64,000 bases of DNA from Burkholderiaceae bacterium (GCA_023954035.1 JAMLIT010000014.1:1-64000), one strand, 5' to 3'; positions 24,856 to 35,239 are shown, counted from the first letter of the stretch. The notes: a model not told the origin generated them from the sequence alone. A program made the numbers and translations.

Positions 24856-25581
24856 TCAGATCCCGAGCAATTGATTGAGGATGGGCATGCGCGCCTGCAG
24901 CTGCGAGGACTGGAAGCTCTGAACCACTGTGCCATGCTCGATCACATAGAAGCGATCGGCCAGCGGCGCGGCAAAACGGAAGTTCTGCTCGACCATGACG
25001 ACCGTATAGCCCTTCGCACGCAGCATGGTGATCATGCGCGCCAGCGCCTGGACGATCACCGGGGCCAGGCCTTCCGAAATCTCGTCCAGGAGCAGCAGCT
25101 TGGCGCCCGTGCGCAGGATGCGGGCAACCGCGAGCATTTGCTGCTCTCCGCCGGAGAGCCGCGTTCCCTGGCTGTTTCGCCGCTCCGCGAGGTTGGGGAA
25201 CATTTCGTAGATCTCTTGCACCGTCATGCCGGGCGTGCCGGTGTTGAGCACCGGCGGCAGCAACAGGTTTTCCTCGCAGGTCAGGCTGGAAAAAATCCCC
25301 CGCTCCTCCGGACAGTAGCCCACGCCCAGATGCGCGATGCGGTGGGTGGACATTTGGATGGCTTCCACGCCGTTGATCTTGATGGAACCCGCGCGGGCGC
25401 CCGTCAGGCCCATCACGGCCCGAAGCGTCGTGGTGCGGCCGGCGCCATTGCGCCCCAGCAGCGTGACCACTTCTCCGGGCTGCACCACGACGTCGATGCC
25501 GTGCAGCACGTGGGACTCGCCGTACCACGCCTGGAGTTTCGAAATTTCAAGTGCCGGAGTCTGGCTGGCAGTGTGGGCCAT
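24856..25581 (-). CDS. livF: LivF-type ABC ATP-binding protein with variant Walker A
   Basis: This 241-residue ATPase pairs with LivG. The signature RLSGGEQQMLAVARIL and Walker B LLLLDEISEGLAP are intact. The Walker A reads GRNGAGRT at residues 43-50, so the usual catalytic lysine is Arg49 (codon CGC). The LivG partner has a normal GPNGAGKTT, so the heterodimer may have one canonical and one altered ATP site. Length and C-terminal region are otherwise normal. A single base separates it from livG. A sequencing error is unlikely, as one codon is cleanly substituted without a frameshift. Confidence 0.92.
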   Translation of the reverse strand: MAHTASQTPALEISKLQAWYGESHVLHGIDVVVQPGEVVTLLGRNGAGRTTTLRAVMGLTGARAGSIKINGVEAIQMSTHRIAHLGVGYCPEERGIFSSLTCEENLLLPPVLNTGTPGMTVQEIYEMFPNLAERRNSQGTRLSGGEQQMLAVARILRTGAKLLLLDEISEGLAPVIVQALARMITMLRAKGYTVVMVEQNFRFAAPLADRFYVIEHGTVVQSFQSSQLQARMPILNQLLGI

Positions 25582-25582
25582 G

Positions 25583-26353
25583 TCAGTGCGCTCCCTGCAA
25601 CTGGGCTTCGGAGCTGCCCATGTAGGCTTCCATCACTTCGGGGTTGGTGGACACTTGGGCATAAGGCCCCTCCGCCAGCACCGCGCCGCGCTGGAGCACG
25701 GTGATGCGGTCGGCAATGGTGGAGACGACCTTCATGTTGTGCTCGACCATCAGAATCGTCCGGCCCGCCGACACCTTGCGGATGAGTTCCGTCACGCGAT
25801 CGACGTCCTCGTGGCCCATGCCCTGGGTGGGCTCGTCGAGCAACATCAGCTCGGGCTCCATGGCCAGCGTGGTGGCAATTTCTAGCGCGCGTTTGCGACC
25901 ATAAGGAAGGTTGACAGTGACTTCGTCCGCCATGTCCTGCAAGCCAACCTCGGAAAGCAATTGCATGGCCCGGTCATCGAGCTGGCGCAGGCTGCGCTCG
26001 CTGCGCCAGAAATGGAACGCCGTGCCCAGGCTGCGCTGCAGGCCCACGCGAACATTTTCTATGAGGGTGAGATGGGGAAACACCGCCGATATCTGGAACG
26101 AGCGGATCACCCCCCGGCGTGCGATCTGGGCGGGCTTGTCGCGCGTGATGTCGCGCCCGTTGAAGCGAATGCTGCCCGACGTGGGCTCAAGAAACTTGGT
26201 GAGCAGGTTGAAACAGGTGGTTTTGCCCGCGCCGTTGGGGCCAATCAGGGCATGAATGCTGTGGCGCTGCACGTTCAAGGTGACGTCGCTCACGGCGGTA
26301 AAACCCTTGAACTCTTTCGTCAAATTCCGGGTCTCGAGAATGAAGTCGCTCAT
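25583..26353 (-). CDS. livG: LivG-type ABC ATP-binding protein
   Basis: This 256-residue ATPase of the importer has Walker A GPNGAGKTTCFN near residue 38, the LivG-specific GVIRSFQISAVFPHLT Q-loop, a relaxed signature VNLPYGRKRALEIATTL, and Walker B LMLLDEPTQGM. The start at 26353 was preferred over an upstream extension, which lacks family similarity. It is the first gene of the five-gene minus-strand unit and is divergent from the MsbA-like exporter (177-base gap). No clear promoter was recognised. Confidence 0.93.
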   Translation of the reverse strand: MSDFILETRNLTKEFKGFTAVSDVTLNVQRHSIHALIGPNGAGKTTCFNLLTKFLEPTSGSIRFNGRDITRDKPAQIARRGVIRSFQISAVFPHLTLIENVRVGLQRSLGTAFHFWRSERSLRQLDDRAMQLLSEVGLQDMADEVTVNLPYGRKRALEIATTLAMEPELMLLDEPTQGMGHEDVDRVTELIRKVSAGRTILMVEHNMKVVSTIADRITVLQRGAVLAEGPYAQVSTNPEVMEAYMGSSEAQLQGAH

Positions 26354-26530
26354 CGCCGCGGGGGTACTTTCGTGGAGAAAAAACAAACAGGCTGCATTGA
26401 TCGAGTGCAAGGAAATGCCTGGATCGCGGGGAATGGTAAGGCGCAGGGCCCTGCGGAGCACTGGGGCTAACGCGTATGTAAAAGTGCCTACAAGGCAGGG
26501 CGCGCGCGCTTGCGCCTACACTTCTGGCGC

Positions 26531-28357
26531 ATGCCCTCCGCCACCCAGAATGTGCCCGCCTCGGCCGCGCCGCGCGCGCTCTCCGGACTGCTTCCCTTCC
26601 TGCGACCGTACCGCGCGAGAATTGGCTTGGCATTGGTCTTTCTGCTGCTGGCGGCGGTGGCGACGCTGGCGTTTCCCATGGCTTTGCGCGCGCTCATCGA
26701 CGGCGGTTTGACGCCTGAGGCCGGCGGCGCCAAGGCGCTGGCCTTGCGCGAGCATTTTCTGGCCCTGTTCGGCGTAGCCGTCATGCTGGGCCTGTTCTCC
26801 TCGGCGCGCTTTTATCTGGTGAGTTGGCTGGGCGAGCGCGTCACCGCCGATCTGCGCAACGCCGTGTACGCGCACGTGCTGCGCCAGAGTCCGCAGTTCT
26901 TCGAGACCACGCAAAGCGGGGAAGTGCTCTCGCGCCTGACGACCGACACCACGTTGGTGCAGACCGTGGTCGGCTCATCGCTGTCCATGGGACTGCGCAA
27001 CGCGGTGGTGGGCAGCGGCGCCATCGTGATGCTGGTCTGGACCAACCCGCGCATCATGGCCATCGTCCTGCTGATGCTGGTCGTCGTGGTGCTGCCCGCG
27101 ATGTGGATCGGGCGGCGGGTGCGCAAGCTCTCGCGCGCCAGCCAGGACCGCGTGGCGGACTCGAGTGCCATTGCGGCCGAAGTGCTCAACGCTGTGCCGG
27201 TGGTGCAAAGCTTCACCGCTGAGCCGCGCGAAGCCGTGCGCTTTGCCCGCGCCACCCAGAATGCTTTTGAAACTGCAGTGCGGCGCTCGCGCGCGCGCGC
27301 CGCACTGGTCGCTTTCATCATCATCGCCAACGCCGCCTTGCTGCTCTGGGGTCTGTACCGGGGCACCCAGGCAGTGCTCGCCGGAACCATGAGTGCCGGT
27401 CACCTGGGAGAAACGGTGCTCTACGTCGGGCTGCTCGCCGGCGCGGCCGCAGTGCTCGGCGAGGTCTACGGCGATCTGCTGCGGGCTGCCGGCGCTACAG
27501 AGCGCCTGATGGAGCTTTTGGCCAGCCAGTCGCCGGTGGCATCCCCGGTGCAAGCCAAGAAGCTACCGCACAGTGGCCGGGGGCTGGCCGTGGAGTTTGA
27601 CTCTGTCGATTTCCACTACCCTTCGCGCCCCGGCCAGGCCGCCCTGTCGAAATTCAGCCTCAACCTGCGTCCCGGGGAAACCGTGGCGCTGGTGGGCGCC
27701 AGCGGCGCGGGAAAGACCACGGTCTTCCAATTGCTGCAGCGCTTCTACGATGTGGACCCGCCACCGGTGCAGTCCGCTGGCGCGCGCAGGCACGGCGTGC
27801 GGCTCAATGGCATCGACGTGCGCGAGCTGTCCCTCGAAGATTTGCGCCAACACATTGGCACCGTGCCCCAGGATGCCGTGATCTTCTCTGCCTCGGCGCT
27901 GGAGAACATTCGCTATGGCCGCCCCGACGCCAGCGTCGATGAAGTGCACGCCGCCGCCCGCGGCGCGTTTGCGCACGAGTTTCTGGTGGCGCTGCCGGAC
28001 GGCTACGACACCTTTCTGGGCGAGCGCGGCGTGCGCCTGTCGGGCGGCCAGCGCCAGCGCATTGCGATTGCTCGCGCCATGCTCAAGAATCCTCCGCTGC
28101 TGCTGCTGGACGAGGCCACCAGCGCGCTCGACGCGCAAAGCGAGCGCGTGGTGCAGGCGGCGCTCGACTCCGCCATGCACAGCCACGCCGGCCAGCGCAC
28201 CACCCTGGTCATCGCCCACCGCCTGGCGACGGTGCAGAACGCGGACCGCATCGTCGTGCTGGAGCACGGCCGGGTGGTTGAGGAGGGAACGCACGGCGAG
28301 CTGATCGCGCGCGGCAGCACCTATGCGCGCCTTGCTGCCCTGCAGTTCACGGTCTGA
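26531..28357 (+). CDS. MsbA-type ABC exporter, fused permease and ATPase
   Basis: This 608-residue half-transporter has an N-terminal six-helix membrane domain (about residues 25-310) and a C-terminal nucleotide-binding domain. Walker A is GASGAGKTT (near residue 396), the signature is RLSGGQRQRIAIARAM and Walker B is LLLLDEATSALD, followed by the H-loop VIAHRL. The membrane domain has the coupling segment RLTTDTTLVQTVVGSSLSM. It probably works as a homodimer exporting a lipid or drug. ATG 26531 was chosen over TTG 26510. The 3' end faces the DUF1178 gene, with a repeat copy between. Confidence 0.92.
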   Translation: MPSATQNVPASAAPRALSGLLPFLRPYRARIGLALVFLLLAAVATLAFPMALRALIDGGLTPEAGGAKALALREHFLALFGVAVMLGLFSSARFYLVSWLGERVTADLRNAVYAHVLRQSPQFFETTQSGEVLSRLTTDTTLVQTVVGSSLSMGLRNAVVGSGAIVMLVWTNPRIMAIVLLMLVVVVLPAMWIGRRVRKLSRASQDRVADSSAIAAEVLNAVPVVQSFTAEPREAVRFARATQNAFETAVRRSRARAALVAFIIIANAALLLWGLYRGTQAVLAGTMSAGHLGETVLYVGLLAGAAAVLGEVYGDLLRAAGATERLMELLASQSPVASPVQAKKLPHSGRGLAVEFDSVDFHYPSRPGQAALSKFSLNLRPGETVALVGASGAGKTTVFQLLQRFYDVDPPPVQSAGARRHGVRLNGIDVRELSLEDLRQHIGTVPQDAVIFSASALENIRYGRPDASVDEVHAAARGAFAHEFLVALPDGYDTFLGERGVRLSGGQRQRIAIARAMLKNPPLLLLDEATSALDAQSERVVQAALDSAMHSHAGQRTTLVIAHRLATVQNADRIVVLEHGRVVEEGTHGELIARGSTYARLAALQFTV

Positions 28358-28361
28358 AGGG

Positions 28362-28432
28362 CAAAAATTTAACTATAAATATGCCTCTAGCGCTTATCCA
28401 TAAACGTTTTATTGCTATTTTTAATATAGCAT
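28362..28432 (+). repeat. palindromic repeat copy 4, between convergent genes
   Basis: Core GCCTCTAGCGCTTATCC with degenerate second arm and a TTGCTATTTTTAATATAGC tail. It fills most of the 86-base gap between the exporter and the DUF1178 gene, both of which end here. It may serve as a transcription end or RNA-stabilising element. Confidence 0.75.
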
Positions 28433-28443
28433 CAAGAAGCGCG

Positions 28444-28884
28444 TCAGTGCAGCGGTTCGCTGAGCGCAGGCGGCACAGGAAGCACCAAAATGCCGTCCGA
28501 GAGCAGTTCCCGCGTCTCCTCGGCACTGGCGACCCCGCGGATCGCACGGGCCGGCAAATCGCCTTCGTGCATGGCACGCGCTTGGCTGGCAAAACGTGGG
28601 CCGACATCCTCGCTGCGCGCCACCCATTCGCGCATCCGCGAGAGCCATTGCCCGTTTTCGGAGACCTCGGCGACCTGTGCCGGGCCCGATTCGGACGGAG
28701 GAGTTGAAGGGGGCGCCGCGCCCCGCTGGATGCGTGGGGCACTGAGCAACTTGTGAACCCGGGCATCCGCACAAAAAGGGCACTGAACCAGGCTTTCAGC
28801 AAGCTGGTGCTGGAAGTCCTGCTCGCTGGCAAACCAGCCCTCAAACGTGTGGCTGTTGGCGCACTGCAGATCGAGGACTTTCAT
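28444..28884 (-). CDS. DUF1178 family protein
   Basis: This 146-residue protein has the DUF1178 N-terminus MKVLDLQCANSHTFEGWFAS and a CPFC pair at about residues 34-37 that, with an earlier cysteine, could bind zinc. The end ILVLPVPP is also family-typical. The start at 28884 has GGGAGG upstream; the longer frame is rejected. Function is unknown. It is the last visible gene of the minus-strand complex I transcript, 25 bases after the DUF2818 gene. Confidence 0.88.
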   Translation of the reverse strand: MKVLDLQCANSHTFEGWFASEQDFQHQLAESLVQCPFCADARVHKLLSAPRIQRGAAPPSTPPSESGPAQVAEVSENGQWLSRMREWVARSEDVGPRFASQARAMHEGDLPARAIRGVASAEETRELLSDGILVLPVPPALSEPLH

Positions 28885-28909
28885 CGCAGAAACCCTCCCA
28901 TGCTTGCGC

Positions 28910-29215
28910 TCAAGCGCGCCGCCGAAGCAAGTAGCGGTAGACAAAGCCAGGAAACGCGAGCGTGACGAACAAGGTGCCCGTCACCGCGTAGAACTCCCAC
29001 TGCTGCGGCGCGATCTGTCCGGCGCGCTTCTCCAGCAGCAAACCGACGGCCCCCACCACAAAGTACATCAGCACCAACTCGGCAAAGCGCTCGAGCAGCC
29101 GCTTGGACGGCTGGCGCAGGGGACCCACGAACAACAGCCGGTTGCTGACGAACGGCAGGTTCGCCGCCACACAGGCCAGAAGGATGACGAGCCAGACGGC
29201 TCCGCTTTGTGACAC
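28910..29215 (-). CDS. DUF2818 family small membrane protein
   Basis: This 101-residue protein has three hydrophobic segments (about residues 7-25, 45-62 and 72-95) and the SKRLLERFAELVLMYFVVGAVG block, matching DUF2818. The start is a GTG at 29215, five bases after the nuoN stop; this gives the expected family length. Its fixed place after nuoN suggests a link to complex I assembly or membrane function, but none is proven. Confidence 0.85.
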   Translation of the reverse strand: MSQSGAVWLVILLACVAANLPFVSNRLLFVGPLRQPSKRLLERFAELVLMYFVVGAVGLLLEKRAGQIAPQQWEFYAVTGTLFVTLAFPGFVYRYLLRRRA

Positions 29216-29220
29216 TGCGA

Positions 29221-30714
29221 TCAGGAGGCCAGCGAACGCAGGATGGCGTCGGAGCACAAAGCCATCAGCCCCCCCGGCACGATGCCCAGTACGAAAAGCA
29301 GGGCGCCGTTGAGGGTAAGCACCAGCCGCACGTCCAGCGGCGCGCTCACGGCCGCCGTTTGCACGGGCGCATCGAAGTACATCACCTTGACCACCCGCAG
29401 GTAGTAGAACGCGCCGATCAGCGACATCATCACCGCGAACACTGCCAGGGCGATATGCAGCGTCTCGCCCGAGGCGACCAAGGCCTGAAGCACCGCCAGC
29501 TTGGAGTAGAAGCCGACCAGCGGCGGGACGCCGGCCATGGAAAACAGGCAGATGGCGAGGATGCCGGCATACAGTGGGCTGCGCTGGTTCAGGCCTGCCA
29601 TGTCGGCGATGGTGTCGCTCTCAAAGCCGCTGCGGGCCAGCAGCAGGATGACGCCAAAGGCCGCCAGCGTGGTCAGCACATAGGTCACCACGTAAAACAT
29701 GGACGCGCTGTAGGCTGCCTGCGCAGTGGCTGCGTCGACCGTGCCGTTGATGACACCCGACATCAGGCCCAGCAGCACGAAACCCATTTGCGAGATCGTG
29801 GAGTACGCCAGCATGCGCTTGAGGTTGGTCTGCGCAATGGCGGCCAGGTTGCCCACCAGCAGGGAGCCGATGGACAGCACGGCCAGCATCTGCTGCCAGT
29901 CAATGGCCAGCGGCAGCAGGGCATCGACCAGCAGACGCATCACGATGGCAAAGGCGGCAAGCTTGGGGGCGCCGGCAATGAGCAGCGTGACCACCGTGGG
30001 CGCACCCTCGTAAACGTCGGGCACCCACATGTGAAACGGCACGGCGCCCAGCTTGAACGCCAGGCCGGCGACGATGAACACCAGGCCGAACACCAGCACC
30101 TGGTGACGAATCTGTCCCGCATTGACGGCCTTGAACACCTCGCCAATGTCCAGCGAGCCGGTCGCGCCGTAGAGCATGGACAGGCCGTAGAGCAGAAAGC
30201 CGCTGGCCATGGCACCGAGGACAAAATATTTCATGGCCGCCTCGGTGGCCGTGGCGTCGTCGCGGCGCAGAGCGACCAGCGCATAGCTCGAGAGCGTGAG
30301 CAACTCCAGACCGAGATAAAGCACCAGAAAATTGTTGCCGCCGATCATGATGAACATGCCCAGCAGCGAAAACAGGCTCAAGGTGAAGAGCTCGCCGCCG
30401 CGCAGCATGTCGCGGTCTCCCGCATAGGGTCGACCGTAGACCAGGGTCACCATGAGCGCCACCGCTGCAAAGCATTTGAGCCAGCTGCCCATGGCATCGC
30501 TGACGACCATGTTGCCGAAACCGTAGAAGGTGTTGCCGCGGCTGGCATACATGCCTTCGAGCAGCGCCACGACGCCCAGCGTCAACAAGGTAAGCGCATA
30601 GGTGCCGGTGCGCCGCGGGCTGTGGATGGCGAGGTCGACCAGCGCGATCACGCAGGCCATGACCAGCAGGACGATCTCCGGATAAATGGCCAGCCAGCTG
30701 ATGTTGTCAATCAT
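29221..30714 (-). CDS. nuoN: NuoN, complex I membrane subunit
   Basis: NuoN is one of three antiporter-like proton-channel subunits in the membrane arm of NADH:quinone oxidoreductase. The 497-residue protein has about fourteen hydrophobic segments. Visible family blocks are [18 protein letters not shown] near residue 136, the buried-lysine [23 protein letters not shown] stretch near residue 220, and [18 protein letters not shown]. It is the last nuo gene; 19 bases separate it from nuoM. The DUF2818 gene follows after five bases. Confidence 0.96.
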   Translation of the reverse strand: MIDNISWLAIYPEIVLLVMACVIALVDLAIHSPRRTGTYALTLLTLGVVALLEGMYASRGNTFYGFGNMVVSDAMGSWLKCFAAVALMVTLVYGRPYAGDRDMLRGGELFTLSLFSLLGMFIMIGGNNFLVLYLGLELLTLSSYALVALRRDDATATEAAMKYFVLGAMASGFLLYGLSMLYGATGSLDIGEVFKAVNAGQIRHQVLVFGLVFIVAGLAFKLGAVPFHMWVPDVYEGAPTVVTLLIAGAPKLAAFAIVMRLLVDALLPLAIDWQQMLAVLSIGSLLVGNLAAIAQTNLKRMLAYSTISQMGFVLLGLMSGVINGTVDAATAQAAYSASMFYVVTYVLTTLAAFGVILLLARSGFESDTIADMAGLNQRSPLYAGILAICLFSMAGVPPLVGFYSKLAVLQALVASGETLHIALAVFAVMMSLIGAFYYLRVVKVMYFDAPVQTAAVSAPLDVRLVLTLNGALLFVLGIVPGGLMALCSDAILRSLAS

Positions 30715-30733
30715 CGGGGTACTCTTGTTTCGG

Positions 30734-32209
30734 TCAGTTCAGCTTGGACGCAGCCACGTGCCGGAGCAGCTTGGCCACGGAGGCATCGGTCACGTCGGTC
30801 ACAGGCTTGGGATACAGGCCCATGGCCAGGATGGCGGCGGTCAGCAGGGCCAGCACGAAGAACTCGCGCCGGCCAATGTCGAGCATGGCGCGCACATTAG
30901 CGTTGCCCACAGGGCCCAGGTAGACCCTCTTGAACATCCACAAACTGTAGGCGGCGCCCCAGATCAAGGCGCTTGCTGCCGCCAGGCCAAGCCAGAAATT
31001 GGCCTTCACCGCAGCCAGGATGACCATCCATTCGCCGACAAAGCCCGCCGTCCCCGGGAGTCCGCAGTTGGCCATGGTGAACAAGAGGGCAAACGCAGCA
31101 AAGTTGGGCATGGTGTTGACCACGCCGCCGTAGTCGGCGATTTCGCGCGAATGCATGCGGTCGTACAGCACGCCGATCGACAGGAACATCGCGGCGGAGA
31201 CGAAGCCATGGGCAATCATTTGCGCAATGCCGCCCGAGACGCCCAGGTCGTTGAAGATGAAAAAACCCAGGGTCACGAAACCCATGTGCGCCACGGACGA
31301 ATAGGCGACGAGCTTCTTCATGTCCTTTTGCACCATTGCGACCAGACCCACGTAAATCACTGCGATAAGCGAGAGGGTGATCATCAGCCAGGCCCATTCG
31401 CGCGAAGCGTCCGGCGCGATCGGCAGCGAAAAACGCAGGAAACCGTAGGCGCCGAGCTTGAGCATGATGGCTGCCAGCACGGCAGAACCCCCCGTGGGCG
31501 CTTCGACGTGCACATCGGGCAGCCAGGTGTGCACCGGCCACATCGGCACCTTGACCGCGAACGCCGCGAAGAAGGCGAAGAACAGCATGGTCTGCGCATG
31601 GGCCGACAGCGGCAGCGCATGCCAGGTGGCGATGTCGAAGCTGCCCCCGGCCTCGTTGTAGAGGTAGAGCAAGGCAATCAGGGTCAGCAGTGAGCCGAGC
31701 AAGGTGTACAGGAAGAACTTGAAGGCTGCGTAAATCTTGCGTGGTCCGCCCCAGATACCAATGATCAGGTACATGGGGATCAAGGTGCCTTCAAAGAACA
31801 CATAGAACAGCATGCCGTCGAGCGCACAGAAGACCCCGATCATCAGGCCCGAGAGGATCAGGAACGCAGCCATGTACTGGTTCACCCGGGAGGTGATCGA
31901 TTCCCAGGAGGCAATCACCACGATCACCGTGATGAAGGCCGTCAACGGGACGAACCAGAAGGAAATGCCGTCCACGCCCAAGTGGTAGAAGATCTGGAAC
32001 GTATCGATCCAGCGCGCTTTTTCGACGAACTGCATGTCCGCCGTGCCCGGTACGAAGCCAGCCATCAAGGGGAAGGTCACCAGCAGGCCGGCCAGCGCGC
32101 CCACCAGGGCCAGCCAGCGCACGGCGCCCGCCTGGCTATCGCGGCCCAGCAAGAGCAGCACAAGTCCGAACGCGATCGGCGTCCAGATAGCAAGACTCAA
32201 CAAACCCAT
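30734..32209 (-). CDS. nuoM: NuoM, complex I membrane subunit
   Basis: This 491-residue antiporter-like subunit has about fourteen transmembrane segments. Signatures include the [19 protein letters not shown] region with the conserved membrane glutamate upstream of the proton path, [23 protein letters not shown] near residue 220, and [18 protein letters not shown]. The N-terminus and length match NuoM rather than NuoL or NuoN. It lies 13 bases after nuoL. Confidence 0.96.
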   Translation of the reverse strand: MGLLSLAIWTPIAFGLVLLLLGRDSQAGAVRWLALVGALAGLLVTFPLMAGFVPGTADMQFVEKARWIDTFQIFYHLGVDGISFWFVPLTAFITVIVVIASWESITSRVNQYMAAFLILSGLMIGVFCALDGMLFYVFFEGTLIPMYLIIGIWGGPRKIYAAFKFFLYTLLGSLLTLIALLYLYNEAGGSFDIATWHALPLSAHAQTMLFFAFFAAFAVKVPMWPVHTWLPDVHVEAPTGGSAVLAAIMLKLGAYGFLRFSLPIAPDASREWAWLMITLSLIAVIYVGLVAMVQKDMKKLVAYSSVAHMGFVTLGFFIFNDLGVSGGIAQMIAHGFVSAAMFLSIGVLYDRMHSREIADYGGVVNTMPNFAAFALLFTMANCGLPGTAGFVGEWMVILAAVKANFWLGLAAASALIWGAAYSLWMFKRVYLGPVGNANVRAMLDIGRREFFVLALLTAAILAMGLYPKPVTDVTDASVAKLLRHVAASKLN

Positions 32210-32222
32210 TTTTGTTTTTCCC

Positions 32223-34241
32223 CTACTTGTTGAGCCAGACGAAGTACGTCATGAGCACGAAGATCCCCAGAATCATGACCAGTGCATAGTGGTAGACGTA
32301 GCCCGTCTGAACGCGCCGCACCACGCTGGCCACCCATCCCACCAGCTTCCAGGAACCATTGACCAGCGCCCCGTCGATCACGGCTTGGTCGCCGCCCTTC
32401 CACAACGCCACGCCCAGCCCGCGCGCAGCGCGCGCCAGGATGTTCTCGTTGATCCAATCGAGGTAGTACTTGTTTTCCAGCAAGGTGTAGATCGGCTGGA
32501 ACGCACGCTGGATCGCTGCGGGCAGCGCGGGATTGACCATGTACAGGTAGTAGGCTGCCGCGACGCCTGCGAGCGCGAGCCAGAAAGGCGCTGTCGTCAG
32601 ACCATGGAGCGCCATCGCGGCCGGGCCATGGAAAGCTTCGGCCAATTCCGCCATGGCCGGGTGCCGGGCGGCATCCACCACGATGGCGTCCTTGAAAAAG
32701 TCGCCAAAGAGCATGGGCCCCATGGTGAGGAAACCGATCACCACCGAGGGAATGGCCAGCAGCACAAGGGGGACCGTCACCACCCAGGGCGACTCGTGGG
32801 GCGCAGGCGCAGCCCCGTGCCCGTGGTCGTCGTGGCCGTGGTGCGCATCCGGGTTCTGGTCGTAGCGCTCCTTGCCGTGGAACACCAGAAAGTACAGCCG
32901 GAAGGAATAGAAAGCGGTGACGAACACCCCGGCCAGCACGGCAAACGACGCAAATCCTGCGGCAGGCAGCGTGCTTGCGTGCACCGCTTCGATGATGCTG
33001 TCCTTCGAGTAGAAGCCGGCGAACAGCGGCGTGCCGATCAAGGCCAGCGAGCCGAGCAGAAAGGTGACCCAGGTGATGGGCATGTACTTGCGCACCGCGC
33101 CCATCCAGCGAATATCCTGGTTGTGGTGCATGCCGATGATCACCGAGCCTGCTGCCAGGAACAAAAGGGCCTTGAAAAAGGCATGTGTCATCAGGTGGAA
33201 CACGCCGACCGAGTAGGCCGACGCCCCCAGGGCGACGGTCATGTAGCCCAGTTGCGAAAGCGTGGAATAGGCAATGACGCGCTTGATGTCGTTCTGGATG
33301 ATTCCCAGAAAGCCCATGAACAGCGCCGTGATCGCACCAATGATCAAAATGAAGTTCAGGGCAGCGTCGGACAACTCGAAGAGCGGCGACATGCGTGCCA
33401 CCATGAAGATGCCAGCCGTCACCATGGTGGCCGCGTGAATCAGCGCGGAAATGGGCGTTGGGCCTTCCATCGAGTCCGGCAGCCAGACGTGCAGCGGAAA
33501 CTGCGCGCTCTTGCCCATGGCACCGATGAAAAGGCAGATGCAGATCACGGTGATGAGCATCCAGGACGTTCCCGGAAAGTTCAGGCTGCCCAGTTCTCCG
33601 GCCTTAGCAAACAGTTCGCCGTAATTCAGCGTATTGGTAAATGCGGCAATGAGTCCGATGCCCAGGATGAAGCCGAAGTCGCCCACACGGTTCACCAGAA
33701 AAGCCTTCATGTTGGCAAAAATCGCCGACGGCTTGTTGAACCAGAAACCGATCAGCAGATAAGACACCAGACCCACTGCCTCCCAGCCGAAAAAGAGCTG
33801 CAGCAGGTTGTTGCTCATGACGAGCATGAGCATGGAGAAGGTAAAGAGCGAGATGTAGGCGAAGAACCGGTTGTAGCCTTCGTCCTCTTCCATGTAGCCG
33901 ATGGTGTAGATGTGCACCATCAGCGAAACGAAGGTGACCACGCACATCATCATCGCGGTCAGGCTGTCGATCAGAAAGCCCACTTCCATTTTCAGCCCGC
34001 CAACGACCATCCAGGTGTAGATGCTCTCGTTGAAGCGGGCGCCATCGATCGCCACACTCTTGAGCGTCATCGCCGAGACGACGAAGGCCAAGAACACGCC
34101 CAGGATAGTGAGCGTGTGGCTCAAGCGCCGGCCAATCCAGTTGCCGCCGAACGTGGTACCGAACACGCCGGCCAGCAATGCTCCTGCAAGCGGAGCAAGC
34201 GGCACGATCAGCAGCGTGGATGCAGAGAGGGTTTGACTCAT
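32223..34241 (-). CDS. nuoL: NuoL, complex I membrane subunit
   Basis: This is the 672-residue distal proton-pumping subunit. The antiporter core has LFFGWEAVGLVSYLLIGFW near residue 150, GKSAQFPLHVWLPDSMEGPTP near residue 225, and KRVIAYSTLSQLGYM. Residues after about 500 form the long lateral helix and last transmembrane segment that run along the membrane arm. A histidine/aspartate-rich loop lies near residue 463-480 (DAHHGHDDHGHG). It lies 27 bases after nuoK. Confidence 0.96.
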   Translation of the reverse strand: MSQTLSASTLLIVPLAPLAGALLAGVFGTTFGGNWIGRRLSHTLTILGVFLAFVVSAMTLKSVAIDGARFNESIYTWMVVGGLKMEVGFLIDSLTAMMMCVVTFVSLMVHIYTIGYMEEDEGYNRFFAYISLFTFSMLMLVMSNNLLQLFFGWEAVGLVSYLLIGFWFNKPSAIFANMKAFLVNRVGDFGFILGIGLIAAFTNTLNYGELFAKAGELGSLNFPGTSWMLITVICICLFIGAMGKSAQFPLHVWLPDSMEGPTPISALIHAATMVTAGIFMVARMSPLFELSDAALNFILIIGAITALFMGFLGIIQNDIKRVIAYSTLSQLGYMTVALGASAYSVGVFHLMTHAFFKALLFLAAGSVIIGMHHNQDIRWMGAVRKYMPITWVTFLLGSLALIGTPLFAGFYSKDSIIEAVHASTLPAAGFASFAVLAGVFVTAFYSFRLYFLVFHGKERYDQNPDAHHGHDDHGHGAAPAPHESPWVVTVPLVLLAIPSVVIGFLTMGPMLFGDFFKDAIVVDAARHPAMAELAEAFHGPAAMALHGLTTAPFWLALAGVAAAYYLYMVNPALPAAIQRAFQPIYTLLENKYYLDWINENILARAARGLGVALWKGGDQAVIDGALVNGSWKLVGWVASVVRRVQTGYVYHYALVMILGIFVLMTYFVWLNK

Positions 34242-34268
34242 TGTGGAAAACCTTGGCTTGAAATCGCG

Positions 34269-34577
34269 TCACCCCTGCAGGGTGTCGAGCGCATCCGCAT
34301 TGATATTGGACTTGTTGCGGAACAACAGCACCAGAATGGCTAGACCGATGGCCGATTCGGCCGCCGCCACCGTAAGAATGAAGAACACGAACACCTGGCC
34401 ATGCATGTCGCCCAGGTAGTGCGAGAACGCGACGAAGTTCATGTTCACCGCAAGCAGCATCAGTTCGATCGACATCAGCAGCACGATGAGATTCTTGCGG
34501 TTGAGGAATATGCCGATCACGGCAAGCGCAAACAGCATCGCCCCCAGCGAGAGATAGTGGCCCAAGGTCAAGCTCAT
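34269..34577 (-). CDS. nuoK: NuoK, complex I membrane subunit
   Basis: This 102-residue three-helix subunit has the ordinary NuoK sequence, with the two conserved membrane glutamates in [19 protein letters not shown] and [19 protein letters not shown]. Its start overlaps the nuoJ stop by four bases, indicating translational coupling. Confidence 0.96.
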   Translation of the reverse strand: MSLTLGHYLSLGAMLFALAVIGIFLNRKNLIVLLMSIELMLLAVNMNFVAFSHYLGDMHGQVFVFFILTVAAAESAIGLAILVLLFRNKSNINADALDTLQG

Positions 34578-35239
34578 GCTTTGTTCTCCGGTGCTGCTGC
34601 TGGCGCAATGGGTTCGGCAGCCGGCAGCGTCGGCGCCAGTTTCACGATGCGCATGCGGTCGGCCGCACGAACATGCACCTGGGCCGAGGGTTCAATGGCC
34701 TTGCTGTCCTTGCGTTTGCGCAGGGTCAAAGCGATTGCGGCGATCATTGCCACCAGCAAGATCACCGCAGCGATCTCGACGGGAAGCAGGTACTGCGTGT
34801 ACATGAGCTGGCCCAGGGCCTTGGCGTTGGAGAACGGCAGCACCTGCCCTGCTGCACCCACGGCGCTGGCCATGAGCTTGGGTTCGTCGGTGCCACGAAA
34901 ACCCGCCATCAAGACCAAGGCCATTTCGGCTGCAATGAGGCCGCCCACCAGCGCCGCCAGGGGAAAGTGCTTCCAGAAACCCTTGCGAACGCCCGCCATG
35001 TCGATGTCCAGCATCATCACGACGAACATGAACAGCACCATCACTGCGCCCAGATACACCAGCACCAGCACGATGGCCAAGAACTCGGCCTTCAGCAGAA
35101 ACCACAGGCCGGCGGCCTGCGAAAACGCCAGCATCAGGTGCAAAACCGCGTGCACGGGATTGCGCGCCGTGATCACCCGGAAGGCTGCAAACAGCAGCAC
35201 CACCGAGAAAAGATAGAAAAAACCAGTCTTGGCGTCCAT
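34574..35239 (-). CDS. nuoJ: NuoJ, complex I membrane subunit
   Basis: This 221-residue subunit has five hydrophobic segments, with the conserved [20 protein letters not shown] helix near residue 56, whose pi-bulge region takes part in coupling. The C-terminal tail beyond about residue 175 is basic then alanine/proline-rich and not family-conserved. It overlaps nuoK by four bases and lies 43 bases after nuoI. Confidence 0.95.
   Translation of the reverse strand: MDAKTGFFYLFSVVLLFAAFRVITARNPVHAVLHLMLAFSQAAGLWFLLKAEFLAIVLVLVYLGAVMVLFMFVVMMLDIDMAGVRKGFWKHFPLAALVGGLIAAEMALVLMAGFRGTDEPKLMASAVGAAGQVLPFSNAKALGQLMYTQYLLPVEIAAVILLVAMIAAIALTLRKRKDSKAIEPSAQVHVRAADRMRIVKLAPTLPAAEPIAPAAAPENKA

Noticed and set aside
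22625-24874. 749-codon plus-strand frame across the liv genes
   Set aside because: It is antisense to livH and the binding protein and arises from GC-rich codon bias; its protein is His/Gln-rich without any family.
32034-34343. 769-codon plus-strand frame opposite nuoL
   Set aside because: Antisense shadow; composition biased to His, Gln and Arg.
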